Source: Gordonia polyisoprenivorans
Lineage (GTDB): Bacteria; Actinomycetota; Actinomycetes; Mycobacteriales; Mycobacteriaceae
DNA: 64,000 nt
Direction: 5' to 3'
Assembly: GCF_017654315.1 (NCBI RefSeq)
Contig: NZ_CP072203.1
Span: forward strand, 1,860,001 to 1,924,000
The notes beneath the pieces were generated by a model. The model saw only the letters and a program-made list of their open reading frames with translations. It did no database searches and was not told where the DNA came from. Within the stretch, counting starts at the first letter, position 1. Every line of letters begins with the position of its first letter. The translations under genes and the position numbers were made by a program. Positions 19,311-34,300 of the stretch are shown here, piece after piece.

Positions 19311-22300
19311 CCGAGAAGATCCAGGTGACCGAACTGACCGCGGCGCAACGCTTCTTCTGGTTGCGGCAGCAGGCGATGCCGTCGGTGCCGTTGAACATGG
19401 CGCAGGTGACCGACATCGAGGGTCCGCTCGACCGCGAGTACTTCCTCACCGAACTCGCCGAGCAGACCCGCCGGATGCGGATGATGCAGTTGCGCTTCGA
19501 GGAAGGGCCCGACGGACCCCGCTGCGTCTACGATCCGGCACTACACGATCACACCGAATACGTCGACGTCGGTGACCAGTCGGACCCGCGCGCCGCCGCG
19601 TGCGAGATCATCGACGCCGACTTACACCGCGCGGTGGACGTCACCGCCGACCGGCTCGCAAGGGCCATCCTGTTTCGGCTCGGGCACCATCGCCACCTGC
19701 TCTACAACCGCGCCCACCACCTGACCACCGACGGCGTCGCCACCCGCGACAACCTCCTGATCACGTTGCGCCGCTGCCTGACCCGCGACTCGAGCGCACC
19801 GCCGGTGCCCGTCGCCGACCTCGCCGCCGCACCCACCGCCGACCACGCCTACCAGAGCTCGTCGCGCCGCGCCCGCGACGCCGACTACTGGCGTGAGGCC
19901 CTCGCCGGCCGCGACCCCGCGACCTCGCCCGCGCACCGTTCGGGCGGCCCGGCCTCCCGCAATCACACGGTGGCGGCACCGATCCCGATGGCGACGATGG
20001 ACACGATCCGCGAGCTTATCACGGCCATTCCCACCAGTCTGCCGACACTGATCGCGACCGCCGCCGCAGGCTATCTGAGCCGCCGCACCGGCGACGCCGA
20101 CGGGGCGCTGACCCTCGCCGTGGCCGCACGGACGACGGCCGCACTGCGCGCCACACCACTGCCGACCATCAACTTCGTGCCGCTACGCGCCGGCGTCGGC
20201 CGACGCACCGAGATCCACGCCGCCGTGCGCACCACCGAGCGGGCGATGCTCGGCGCACTACGTCATCAGCGGTACCGGTTCGAGGACATCGTCACCGAAC
20301 ACGGCGATCACACCGGCGGACCGGTCCTCAACCTGATGCTCTTCGACCGTGAGATGCGATTCGGCGAGACGACCGTCCGATTCTCCTCGGTGACCACCGG
20401 GCCGGCAGAAGACCTGGCCATCAACGTGTTCCCGTCTGGAACTCTCGCCCAATCCACCGACACCGGCACCTTCATAGTGGAGATCGAGGCCAACCCGCGC
20501 CGCTACGACCCGGCCGAGGTGACGGCGTTCCACGACGGACTGCTCGCGATGCTCGGCGCACTCGCCGACGCACTGACCGCCCCCGGGGCCGCGCGCGTCA
20601 TCATCGATGACCTGCCACTGCCCGCGCGTACACCCGAGGTGCCCGGCACCGAAAGTCCCACGGACACAATGCCGGACCTCATCGCCGCCACGGTCGCCCG
20701 CGCCGGAAACGGCGTGGCCGTCGACGGCAGCCTCCTGGGCGAGCCCGTGGTGACCTTCGCCGATCTCGACGGGCGCACCGCCGACCTCGCGCCCCGGCTC
20801 TCGGCGCTCGGGGCCCGGCCCGGCACCCGGGTGGTGGTGCTGATGCGCCGCGGCGTCGATCAGGTCATCGCCTGGTGGGCGGTGGCGCGCAGCGGTGCGA
20901 CGATCGTGCTGATCGACCCGGCGCAGCCGAGCGCGCGGATCGACCGGATGCTTGCGACGGCCACTCCGGTCCTCATCCTCGCCACCAACACCGAACATGG
21001 TGCGCGGACGGGCATTCCGTCGATAACCCTCGACGACCTCGCCCACGTCAACCCACGCGCCGGCCGGCTACCGGCACCGCATCCGGCCGACGCCGCCTAC
21101 ATCGTGTTCACCTCCGGCAGTACCGGCGAACCCAAGGGCGTCGTCGTCCCGCACACCGGGCCGGCCGCCATCGCGCGCGACATGCGAGCCCGATTCGGGA
21201 CCGGTGACCTCGGGTATCGAGCTGACAAGGATGGGGCGCGCTGGCTTTCGGTGGCATCACCGATGTTCGACATGGCCCACTTCGAGATGCTGGTGTGTGC
21301 CGCACTGGGGCACACCCTGATCCCGGCCGCCGGACTCGACGCCGACCTCGGCCGCGCGCTGCTCGATCACCGCATCACCCACCTGATGGCCACCCCGACC
21401 TTCCTGAACCGGATTCCCGCGCACACGCTCCCGGAGACGGTCTCGGCGATCGGGGAAGTGCTCTCACCGGCGCTGGCGGCCCGCATCACGGGTGGACAAA
21501 CGGGCCCGGGTGGTGGGCGCCGGGTGTTCAACACCTACGGTCCCGCCGAGGCGACGCTGTATGCGACGGCCGCGCCGATCACCGCCGACGTCCACCTCGA
21601 CCGGCCGGTGTCCATCGGACGGCCGGTCCCGGGGATGTCCGCGCTGATCCTCGATCACCGGCTGCGCCCCGCGCCGGACGGAGTGATCGGCGAACTCTAT
21701 CTGTGCGGACCGCAACTCGCGCAGGGATATCGGAGTCGTCCCGGCCTCACCGCGACGAGATTCCTCGCCTGCCCGTGGCGCGACGGCGTCCGGATGTACC
21801 GGACCGGCGATCTCGCCCGCCATGACCCGGCCACCGGCGATCTCGTCTTCGTCGGCCGCGCCGACGGCCAACTCTCGGTCCGCGGGGTCCGCGTCGAACC
21901 GGCCGAGATCGAGAACGCCGCCACGGAGGTCGACGGAGTCGGTGCCGCGGTCGTCGTCGCCCACCGCGCACCCGATGGCGACCTGGCTCTCGACATCGCC
22001 TGTGTGGGAACCGATGCCGTACCGGGCGACGACGGTCTCGAGCGGTCGGTACGGGCGCATCTCATCGCGACCCTGCCGTCGGTCATGTGGCCGCGGCGGG
22101 TGCTGGTGCTCGATCGGCTGCCGACCGGACCGACCGGCAAGATCGATCGCGACGCGGTGGCACGTGTCGTGGCCGGGATCGCGCTGCACGAACCGGAATT
22201 CGTGGCCGCCACCTCCGACGTCGAATGCGCGCTCGGTGAGATCGTCTCCGATGTGCTTCGGGTGGAACGGGTGTCGATGGCCGCCGCGGTCATCGACCTG

Positions 22301-25300
22301 GGTGGCACCTCGCTGACAATGCTGGAGATCATGGCGCGCCTCGGCACACGGGTGGGCCGTCCGCTGCGCATCGGCGAGCTGACCCCGGCGACCACCCTGG
22401 CCGAGATCGCCGCACGCGTCGGCGCCGGCGACCTCACCGCCGCCACCGCGCCGGCGACCACGCCGGTCGTGACGCCGGTGCAGCACCAGATCTGGGCGTT
22501 GCACCGCACCGACCCGGCCGACCACGTGTACCACCTCGCCGTGCGCGTCGAGTTCGCGCCGGGTACGGCAACCGGGCCGGTGACCGCGGATCCCATGACC
22601 GCGGATCCCGTGACCGCGGATCTTGTGACATCGGCGCTGACCGATCTCGCCCTGCATCACGAGGCGCTGCGCCGCGTCTTCCCCGCCCGGCCCGACGGCA
22701 CCCCGACCATGCGTCTACTACCCACCCAGGCGATGGTCGACGCGATGCCGATCACCCGGGATACGTTGAACCCGAGCACTGTTCGCTCCGTGGTGGCCGC
22801 CCCCTTCGACCTCACCGTCGATCCGCCGTGGCGCGCCGTCCTCGACGACAGCCGCGGCGCGGTGTCGATGGTGTTCGTCGTCCATCACATCGCGGTGGAC
22901 GGGTGGTCGATCCCGATCCTGGTGCGCGACATGCTGATCGCGGTCACCGCACGCACCCGCCGCCGGCTGCCGGAGTTCCCCGGACCGGGCGACTTCGGAA
23001 GCGGGCGAGCCGTCACCGATTCCGATGCGGGACACAGCTACTGGCGCGAAGCCCTCGCCGGTGCACCCACGCGACTCGCACTGCCCGAGGCCCGCACGAC
23101 CCGTGAGGGGCATACCGAGGCGGTTCATCTGGAACGGGTCATCGACGCGAGACTCTCGGTGGCGGCCACCGCCCAAGCCGCCGGCGCCGGCGCCACGCTG
23201 CAGGCGTTGGTCCGGGTGGCCGTGGCCGCCGTTCTCGCCGGTGTTGCCGGCGCCGACGACGTCGTCATTTCGGTGCCGACCTCCGGACGTTCCAGCTCGT
23301 CCGATCTCGAGCGCGTCGGCATGTTTGTCCGCACGGTCCCGGTACGGGCCCGCGCACTCGGCTCGCAGACCGTCGCCGAGGCGCTCGCGGGATCGGTGGC
23401 GGCACTGCAGGCCGGGATGCGCCACGCCGACACCGCGCCCGCACAGCTCGCCGATGTGGTGCTGGCGCAGGCGAATACGATGGACGGCACCGAACTCGGC
23501 CGTGACACCGGGCTGTCGCGGCGCGCACTGATCCGCTCGGCCACGCCGATCCGGACCGGGAAAGCCCGCACCGCACTGGAATTCGTCGTCGACGAGAGCG
23601 GAGACGCTCTGCGCCTGTCGTTGACGGTGGCACCCGACCGCGTCGACCCCGACGGCGCCGCGACTCTCCTCGACCACGTGGTCGGCACCCTGACCCGGCT
23701 GGCACTCGCAGACCCGGACACCCTCGTCGGGTCGTGCACCCCGAGCGGACATCCCGTCGCCCCCGAATGCCCGGTGGCGGGCACCGACCCGATCCACGCA
23801 CTACTCGCACACGTCGGCGCCACCCCGCACGCCATCGCCGTCACCGACGCCCGAACGTCGATGACCTACGAGCAACTGTCCACGCGCGCATTCGAGATGG
23901 CGATGGACCTGCGTCGTATCGGGGTCCGGGCGGGCGACCGGGTGGCCCTGCTACTCGGTCGCAGCGCCGAGACCGTGGTGGCGATGGTCGGGACCCTGAT
24001 GGCCGACGCCGCCTACGTTCCGCTCGACCCGGAGCATCCGCCCGCGCGCACCGTGGAACTCATCGCGGGAACCTCCCCGGCGGCGATCGTGGGCGACGAC
24101 CTGCTGATCGAACCCGGCCCGGGCCTCGGGACCGCGCCCCGCCGACCGGGGATCGCCTACGTCATCCACACGTCCGGATCGACCGGACGGCCTAAAGGTG
24201 TTGCGGTGTCGCGTACCGCGCTGGCCGCCATGCTCGGTGCCGCCCTCGACGTCGTCGACGCCACCCCCGCCGATGTGTGGAGTGCGACGCACTCGCACAC
24301 CTTCGACTTCTCGGTGTGGGAGATCTTCGGCGCACTCTGTTCCGGTGGCCGCGTGGTGATCGTCGACCGCCCGGTGAGCCGGGATCCGGTGCTGCTGAGT
24401 GCAACCCTGCACGACTGTGGCGTCAGCATTCTCTCGCAGACCCCGACCGCGTTCGCTCGGCTCGCCGCACCGGACGATCCCGGTGCATCGAACGGTAGCG
24501 GGTCCCGGTTGCCGGCCTTGCGGTGCGTCGTGTTCGGCGGCGAGGCGCTGCAGGCACCCGCGCTGCACGACTGGGCGCAGGCCAATCCGCATGTGCGCCT
24601 GATCAACATGTACGGCATCACCGAGACCACCGTGCACCTCACCGCCGCCGACGTCGACACCGCCGACGCCCGCAGCATCATCGGCACCCCGTTCGCCGGT
24701 GTCGGATGGTCGGTACGCGACCGGCACCTGCGTCCGGTGCCGGTGGGCGGACTCGGCGAACTGTACGTCAGCGGTGCGCAACTCGCCGACGGCTACCTGC
24801 ACGCGCCGGCCCTGACCGCGAGCCGCTTCGTCGCCGACCCCGACGGGTGCGGCACACGGATGTACCGCACGGGCGACGTGGTGCGGCTGATCGCACCGGA
24901 TCGGCTTGTCTACCTGGGCCGGTCGGACGATCAGATGCAGGTGCGCGGCCATCGCGTCGAGCCCGCCGAGATCGCCGCGGCCCTCGTCGAGGCACCCGGC
25001 GTCCGCGACGCACGCGTGGTGATCGCCGGCGGGCCACGACCGGGTGACGAGCAGATCCTCGCCTTCGTCATCGACGGCACCACCGCCGACGACGACACCA
25101 CCGACGACGGCACCACCGCCGGCGAGGTGTCGGCCGACGAGCGCGAAGCAGTTCTGCAGCGCGCGTGCGCCACTCGGCTGCCCGGGTATCTGATGCCCGC
25201 ACGCATCGGCGTCGTCGAGCGCTGGCCACTCACCGACAACGGCAAACTCGACAAGCACGCGCTGATCGCGGGACTGCCCACGATCACCGGTACCCCGGTG

Positions 25301-28300
25301 CCGCTGACCGCGGCACAGCGTCGCATCGCCGAGGTGGTGGCAGAGATCATCGGGGAACCCGGGCCGCAAGCAGGTGGGCAGGCGTCGCTCGAGTGGGGAC
25401 CTCAGCAGTGGGGACCCGATGTCAACTTCTTCTCCGTCGGCGGAAACTCGTTGTCGGCGGCGCGACTTGCCGCACGCCTGTCGAGCCCGGGCACGCCGGT
25501 CACGGTCGCCGACATCCTCGCCGCGCCGACCATCGCCGGACTGGCCGAACTCATCGCCGCCGACGCTCTCACACCACGGAGACGGTCACGTGACGGCCTG
25601 TGGCCGGCCCAGCACGCCCTGTGGGATGCCCATCGCGGACAGCCTGATTCGGCCGCCTACCATCTGGCGTTGCGACTCACGGTTCGCGCCGAGGCGCCCG
25701 TGGTGCGGGCGGCGCTGCTCGATCTCGCCGACCGGCATCCGATGCTGCGCGCGGTGTTTCCCGATCGCGGGGACGCAACTCCGGAGGTCGTCATCCTTCA
25801 CGCCGACGCCCTCGCCGGGAATCCGCCGATCAACCAACGCGATACGGTCCCCGACACCAGTCAGGCCGCCGAGATCGTCAATGCCCCCTTCGATCTGACC
25901 ACCCGCCCGGCATGGCGCGCGGTGCTCGCCGACTCACCCGTGGGCACCGGCATCGTGCTCGTCGCCCACCACATCGCCGTCGACGGCGCCTCGGTACCGA
26001 TACTCCTCGACGACCTGCACACGGCGCTGACGGCACGCCTGCGCGGTCGCAGCCCACGCTGGGTCGAGCAGCCCGACGAGCTGCAGGTCTCGGTACGCGA
26101 CGATGACACCGATTATTGGAGAACGGTTCTCGACGGAGCACCCGCACACCTCGCCCTCCCCGAACCGCCCCGACGGCGCCCGGCGGCCGAGAAACCCGCA
26201 GTGGTCCACGAGGGCCGTATCGACGCCGACACCGCCGCCGCGGTCAACGAGGTGGTGGCCGGAGCCGGCACCACTCTGTATTCGGCACTGTGGGTGGCAC
26301 TGGCCGCGACACTCGCCGCCGTCACCGACTCCGACGACGTCGTCGCGGCGATCCCGGTTGCCCTGCCCGGCGGACCCCGCGTCGGTATGCGCGCCACCAC
26401 TGTTCCGGTGCGGTGGTCGGCAGTTACGGCGGACCGGCGCCCCGTCGTTGCGCTGCCGATCGACGAGGCACTCGCGCACGCACACCGCACGATCGCCGAT
26501 GCTGCCGCTCACGCCGCGTCGGCGCCGGCGACCCTGCCCGACGTGCTGCTCGACCATGCCGCCGCGCTGCCTGACTCACCGGGACCGCTGATCACCGACA
26601 TCACACCGATCAATGTGGGAATCACCCGCACCGCACTCGAATTCACGGTGCGTACGGTCGACGACGGAGCGCTGTCGGTGCAGGTGACGGCGTCACCCGC
26701 CTGGGTCGACGGCGCAGCGGTGGAACCGATGCTCGAGTATTTCGTCGCCGCCCTCAACGGCTTGGCCGACGGGTCGGTGCGGTGTGTGGCCGAGTGTCTG
26801 CCTGCCGGTGTTCTCGCCCAGCCCACTTCTGTTCACCCCAATGTTTCTGCGCAGTCGATCGATCCCGTCGACGCGGTCCGCGCCATGGCGACGCGTCAGC
26901 CCGACGCTGTGGCGATTGTCGCCTCCGGCGGCGTGGCGATCGTCGACTCCGAGGATGTGCTCACCTACCGCGATCTGTGGTGTCGTGCCGAGCAGGTGGC
27001 CGAGAAGTTGCTTGCGGCCGGGACCCGCCCGGGGACCACGGTCGTGCTGGCATTGCGCCGGGGGAGTGAGGCGGTCGTCGCCGCGCTGGGTGTGCTCGCC
27101 GCGGGCGCGGTGTTCGCGCCCGTCGACCCGGACCTGCCACCGGCGCGACAACGGTTGCTGTACCGCCGAATCGGGCCCGGTGCGACGATTCGCGAGGGCC
27201 TCGAGATCAGCCCCGCCCACAGCGGGACCGGCCCCGCGGTGCCCGGCGCCGCCTACGTCATCCACACGTCGGGATCGACCGGCGCACCCAAGGGCGTGGT
27301 CGTCGACCGGACCGCGATGGCCGCGATGCTCGGCGCCTCACTCTCCCGTCTCGGGTGCACCGGTGAAATGGTGGGTAGCTGGTCGCACGCATTGTCCTTC
27401 GACGCCTCCGTGTGGGAGATGTTCGGCCCGCTCGCCGCGGGCGGACGGGTCGTCGTCTTCTCCGACGACGACGTCCGCGACCCGGCGCGCTTCGCCGCCG
27501 GCCAGACCCGACATCGCGTGACCCACTGCGCGCAAACCCCGAGTGCGTTTGCGCGACTGACCGATTCCTCGGTGCTCCAAGCGCTCGCCGGCACTGCCGA
27601 CGTGTCACTGGCGTCGCTGCGAACAGTGATCCTCGCGGGTGAGGCCGTCGACCCGGCGCGGTTGCGCGGATGGGCGTCGGCGTACCCCGAGGTACGGCTG
27701 GTCACCATGTATGGGCCCACCGAGACCACCGTGCAGGTGCTCTGCGGGGAGATCGACCTCGACGACGACCGCCCGATCATCGGCACAACACTTGACGGCG
27801 TCCACGCCGAGGTCTGCGATCGGCACGGGCGGGCCGTACCGCTCGGTGGACGCGGCGAACTCCAGCTCTCCGGGCCGCAACTCGCGCTTGGCTATCTCGG
27901 TGACCCCTCGACGACCGCGACGCGATTCGTGGCCGGCCCCGACGGCATCCGCCGCTACCGCACGGGTGATCAGGTGCGGCTGTTGCCCGATCGGCGGATC
28001 GCCTTCCTCGGGCGCGTCGACGACCAACTGAAGATCCGCGGATTCCGCATCGAACCGGCCGAGATTGTTGCCGCGCTCACCGCGGCGCCCGGCGTCCTCG
28101 ACTGCCGGGTGCTGCAGGACGGAGTCGCGAGTGCAGCGCGTCTCTTGGCGGCCGTCCGCGTGGGCGCCGCAGCGCAGGCGGTACCCTCTGAGTCGGCCCT
28201 GATCTCGTGGTGTGCGCAACGACTGCCCGCCTATGCGGTGCCCAGCCGCATCCTCGTCGTCGACGAGTGGCCGCTGATCGCCAACGGCAAGGTCGACCAG

Positions 28301-31300
28301 ACTGAACTCCTCCGAAAGATGCACTCCTCCAGCGGTATCGGCCGGCCGTTGACACCGCGTGAGGAGATGGTGGCCGCCGCGATTCGTGAGTGCCTCGACA
28401 GCGGCGACGACCCAGCGGCATCGGCACCGCTCGACCCCGACACCGACCTCGTCACCCTCGGCATCAACTCGTTGACCGCGGCGCGCCTGGCCGCCCGACT
28501 GTCTCTGCACGGCAGCAGAATCGGTGTTACCGAGGTGTTCTCCCATCCCACCATCGCCGGGCTGGCGCAGTTGTTGTCGACCTCGCCGATCGTCGACGAC
28601 GACGCGGTCCCGGACCTGTGGGAGGTCGAGGAGGAGAGCACCGACCCCGATCACCCGGCGCTGACACCGGAGCAACTCGATCTGTGGCTGCGCTGGCACG
28701 CCGACCCCGACCAACCCGGCTACGTGCTCGCCGGCATCGTCCCGGTACCCGGCACCGACGCCCGCGAGATCCGGCGTCGGGTGTCCGAACTGGTCCGCCG
28801 ACACGACGGCCTGCGAACCGGCTTCCCGGAACTCGACGGGGTGCCCTATCAACGACTGTGGACCGACGACGAAGTCGACGCCTACCTCGGTGCGCTCGAT
28901 CCCCTCACCGACGTCACCGCCGACGAGGTCCTCGCCGAGATCGCTCGCCGCCCCATTGATCTCACCGTGTCCCTGCCCTGGCGGGCGCGGCTCGTCGACA
29001 CGCCGGGCGGGTATCGGCTGGTGTGCGTGATCCACCACATCAGCGCCGACGGCGAGACCGCACGCATGCTGCGCCGAGAACTCACAACCGGTCCACCGAC
29101 CGACTCCGCGCGTCGTCTCGACTACCGGCAGTACAGCAGATGGCGACAAGCGATGGTGCGCAGCCACCGCGACCGTCTCACCGGCTACTGGTCGCGGGTG
29201 TTCGCCGAACCCATCGTGCCGCTCACCGTGACCGACATGGACCTCGCCGCGACGGGATCGGGAGCCACACATCACGGGCGAGTGGTATTTCCGACGGAGC
29301 TGACCACGCGGATCGATCGGTGCGCGGCCGCGGTCGGGAGTACCCCGTTCATCGTGGTGCACACCGCGATCGCCGTGGTCCTGACTCGGCAGGCCGCTGC
29401 TGCGGAACGCGTCATGACCGCCGGCGGTGCGTCGGAATGCACCGTGGGCACGGCGGTGTCGGGACGGACCGATCCTCGATGGAGCACGGTCTGCGGGCTC
29501 TTCGCGCGGGCAGTCCCGCTGCGCACCCGCATCGAACCGGACGACACCTTCGCCACACTGTTGCGCCGCAACACCCTCGGCGTTCTCGGGGCGATCGACC
29601 ATTCGGATCTGCCGTTGTCCGAGATCGCCGCGATCGCCGACCCGGAGCGTGAACGTGCGGGCCGATCCCTCGTCGACGTCGTGGTCGGGGAGATACCACC
29701 GGACTTGAGCGTGACCGGGCTGGATACGACTGGGCTGGATACGACCGGCAGAACTCAGGCCGCACTGGACATCATGCTCGGCCGTGACGGCGATCGGACG
29801 TATCTCGTTGCCGCATGCCGGGACTCGGTCGCCGACTGCGATCGTCTCGATGCGCTCCTGACCGCCATCACCGAGACCCTGGAAAACGGCACCGCCGACC
29901 CCGCGCTGCCGGTACGCGCCCTGACACGCGCGCCGGTGCCGCAGCCGAGCGTGGAGACGCCGGTCATCTCTGCCCACTCCCGTGCGCCGCACACTCTTGC
30001 CGAGCTCCTCGATCGTCAGCCCGTGCCGGACGCCACGCGGCCGGCGATCATCGATGTGACACATAGCTTTCCCGGATACGGCGAGGTCCTGTACCACGCG
30101 GACGTCGAGCGGCTGGTGCGGATTCTCGCGTGGGCGTTGCGGGATCGCGGCCTCGGCCCCGGGGACGTCGTCGCGAAGCATCTGCCGCGATCGTGTTTCG
30201 ATGTGATCGCGACGATGGCGCTGGCCCGTGTCGGCGCCGCATTCGTCAATCTGGACCCCGCGGACCCACCCCGACGCCGGGAGCGACTGATCCAGCGGTC
30301 CGGGGCGCGGACGATCCTGACGCTGCGCGCCGATCGTCCGCCCCGACTGCCCGTCAGGATCGCGGTTGTGGCACTCGACGACCCCGACCTCTACCGCTCC
30401 CGCCGCGTCACCGAGTTCGAACCCCGACATCGCACCCGCACACTGCAACTCGACGACGTCGCCTACCTCGCGTTCACCTCCGGGACGACCGGGACACCCA
30501 AGGGTGTGGAGATCACCCATCGCGGGCTGGCCGCGTGGGCGCTGACCACCGCCGAACGACTCGGACTCGACGCCACCGACCGGGTGATGCACACCCACAC
30601 CACGGCATTCGACGCCCACCTGATGGGTGTGGTGCCGGCGCGCGCGGTGGGCGCATGCATCGTCATCTGCCCACCCGAGGTGATGGCCGGAACCGAACTC
30701 GCCACCGAGATCATACGGTTGGCGGTGACGGTGCTGATGACCACACCATCGGTGCTGAGCACCCTCGACCCGGCCCAGGTGGCGCGGCTGCGGCATGTGG
30801 TGGTGGGTGGAGAAGCGTTGCCGCGCACGCTCCTGAGCCGGTGGACGTCGTCGGTGTCGGTGACCAACGAGTACGGGCCCACCGAGACGACCGTCGCGAT
30901 CAGCAGCGCCACCTACCGTCAGAACACCACCGGTGCCGTGAGCATCGGCACACCCGTCCCGAATATCGAAGCGCTGGTGTTGGATTCGTCGCTGCAGTCG
31001 GTTCCCGACTACACCGTCGGCGAGTTGTACGTCGCCGGAGCCGCATTGGCGCGCGGGTATCTCGCCGACACCTCCACCACCGCTTCGCGATTCGTCGCGC
31101 GCCCCTTCGGCGACGGTGACCGCATGTATCGCACCGGCGATCTGGTCCACCGGCGCGGCGACGGCTCGTTGGTGATCCACGGTCGCGCCGACGACCAACT
31201 CAAGATCCGTGGTGTGCGGATGGAGGCCGAGGAGATCAACGCCGTGCTCGCCGGATTGCCTGGGGTGGCGGCCGCCGCCAGTGCGGTGCGCACCAACCGG

Positions 31301-34300
31301 GCCGGTGAGCCACTGCTGGTCTCGTGGGTCATCCCGGCGCCCGGCGACCGGCCGCGTCCCGAGCGGTTGCGTGAACAAGCGCGCGCGGTGTTGCCGCGCA
31401 CCATGGTTCCGTCCGCGATCGCGGTGGTCGACCGCTTCCCGACCCGACCGAGCGGCAAGATCGATCACCACCGGCTGCCGAATCCGGTTGCCGCGCAGGA
31501 GCCGGCGCCGGGAGCGGAGCGAATGATGCCTGCGAATTCGGTGGAAACCCGGAACGAGCTTCTGGTTGCCGAGGTGCTCGCCGAGGTTCTCGAGTGCGAG
31601 GTCGCCGAGGTCGGCTCGGACACCGACTTCTTCGCGCTCGGCGGAACCTCGCTGTCGGCGGCCCGGGTCCGGTCCCGACTCATCGCGCGGACCTCTCGTG
31701 ACCTCGACGCCGACGTCGTGTTCCGCGCGCGTACCGTCGGCGAGCTGGCCCGACGGATCGACTGCGCGGCAGACCTCACCGGCCCGATACCGCACCACGC
31801 GCCGCGTCCCGAGCATCTTCCGCTGGCATATCCGCAGCGGCGCATGTGGATTCACCACCGCTTCGATCCCGAGGACACCACCTACCACATCCCGCTCGTC
31901 CTTCGGATTCGCGGATCCTACGATCCCGCGCGGATCGTCCGGGCGTATCGCGCGGTCGTGGGTGCGCACGAGTCGCTGCGCACCGTCTTTCCCGATACCG
32001 GTCGCGGACCGGAACAACGTCTCACCATCGACGTTCCCGACCTCGTCGTGCAGTCGGTCAGCACTGCGGCGGTCCGCGCCGCCATCGCGGCGGAAGTCGC
32101 ACGTCCCTTCGACCTCGAACGCGAGACCGCCATCAGGGCACGGCTGTTCGTCAGCGGCGACGACAGTGACGAGGGGGAGACCGGCCTCGGCGGCGGCTAC
32201 CTGGTGCTGACCCTGCACCACATCGCCGTCGACGGATGGTCGATGCGCATCCTGCTCGACGACCTGATGACGGCCTACCGGACGGAACTACCCGCCGAGG
32301 CGGCACCCGACTATGCCGACTACACCCGGTGGCAGCGCGACATCCTCGGCGACCCGGACGATCCCACCAGTCGCTTCACCCGCGACATCGCCTTCTGGAC
32401 CACCGAACTCGGTGATGCGAGCGCACCCGTCGTGCTGGGCCCGCCCGGCCACACCGGGGGCCGGGTGGTGCGGGACATCGACGCGCAGGTGATCCTCGCG
32501 CTCCGGGAACGGACGTCGGCGTTGGGCACGAGCGTCTTTCACGCCGTCCACGGCGCACTGATCGCGACGCTGGGGCGACTGACCGGGGAGTGGGATGTCG
32601 TGGTCGGTGTCCCCGTGCACGGGCGCTCGGCGCCGCAGTGGGAGCGCGTCGTCGGTATGTTCGTCAACACCGTCGCGGTGCGCACCCGGCTGCAGCCGGG
32701 TGCGACTGTCGCCGACGCGGTGGCGTGTGCGCGGGAGGCGCATCTGCGGGTCGCCGGCCATCAGGAAGTGCCGTACGAGTCGGTGGTGCGTGCGGTGTGC
32801 CCGAATGCCCGGTCCACTCACGATCCCTTGACGTCGATCTTGTTGGTGGGGCAAGACGTGGTGCCGGAGCCCGACGCGGCTATGGCCGGCGCCGGGAGCG
32901 AAGCGAGCGGGCCGAGTGTGGCCGGCGCCGGGAGCGAAGCGAGCGGGCCGAGTGTGGCCGGCGCCGGGAGCGAAGTGGTGCGCGCCGAGCCGGTGCAGGT
33001 GGTACCCGAGCGCGAGGCCGCCGGCCATGATCTCGAGGTGATTGTCGGCGACCGTGACGGGGCGCTGGTGCTCACGGTGGTGTATTCGGCCCGGGTGAGT
33101 GCCCGGACGGCGAACGAGGTGGCCGACCAACTCGTCGACGGACTGGTCGGCTTCGCGGGCGCGGGTGGTGAGCTCGTCGGCGAGGAGACCGTCGGCGGCA
33201 CGGACACCTCGGAGTCGGTGGCCGCGGCGTTCGCGGAGATCATGGCCGTCGATCGCGCGTCGGTGCGTGCGGATACCGACTTCTTCGATCTCGGCGGTAC
33301 CTCGCTGTCGGCGGCGCGGGTGGCCTCGCTGCTCACCCGGGAGCTCGGGTGGACGGTGTCGGCGAAGTGGTTGTTCGATCATCCGACCGTCGGCGAGTTC
33401 GCCGCGCGCCTGGATCGCCGGATCGCCGAGACGGCGAACGACGGCGAGGTGCGTGTTGCGCCCGACACTGAACAGAGTGCGACCGAGGGCGGCGACGTCC
33501 CGTTGACCGGGCCGCAACGACGGATGTGGATGGCCGCGGAACTCGGCAAACCCGGTTATCACGTGCCGGTGCTCTTGCCGATCCCCGGTGGGGCCGGCGC
33601 CGGGAGCAAAGCGAGTGGGCCGAATTTTCCCGGCACCGGGAGCGAAGCGAGTGGGCCGAATTTTCCCTGCGTGCTGGACGTGCGAACTGCGGTGCGTACG
33701 TTGATCGGTCGGCATGGCGCGCTGCGCACCGTGTATCCGATGTTCGACGACGGGCCGCGCCAGCGGGTGCTCGACACCTGGGAGCCGACGATCGATCTGC
33801 TCGACGCCGGTGCGGTCGGCGAGATGCTCGCGACTCCGTTCGACTCGCTCGCCACATCTCCACCGGTTCGGGTGGGCCTGATCGCCTCCGATGAGCAGAC
33901 GGTGTCTGCGGTGCTGGTGGTGGCGCATCACATCGCGCTCGACGGTGAGTCCGCGGTGGTGTTGCAGCGGGAACTGGCCGCGCTGCTCAGCGGGCCGAAT
34001 CATCCCGGCGCCGGGAGCGAAGCGAGCGGGCCGAATCATCCCGGCGCCGGGAGCGAAGCGAGCGGGCCGAATCATCCCGGCGCCGGGAGCGCAGCGAGCG
34101 GGCCGAATTGCACCGGCAGAACGCTTGCGGCGGCTCCGTCGTCCGCGTGGGTGAGCCGCCGGTTGCTGGCCGCCGAGTCCGCTGCGCGTGACCGCGAACT
34201 GGCGTATTGGCAACGTGTGCTGGCCGATCCGCCCGCGCCCCTCGTCCTCGATCACCTGCCTCACGCCGAGGGCGGGATCGTCCACACTCGGCGCGCGCTC

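Noticed and set aside
27605..32221. 1538-codon minus-strand open frame across the giant NRPS
   Set aside because: It mirrors the NRPS codons and its translation (Arg/Gly/His/Asp-rich) has no recognisable domain; the plus strand shows full C-A-T motifs.
31815..33180. C5 as an epimerization domain
   Set aside because: The active-site motif HHIAVDGWS and the late HGRSAPQWE...FVNTV segment are those of condensation domains.
32885..34112. Possible CRISPR array
   Set aside because: Repeats are directly contiguous without unique spacers, lie in frame inside an NRPS, and no cas genes are present.
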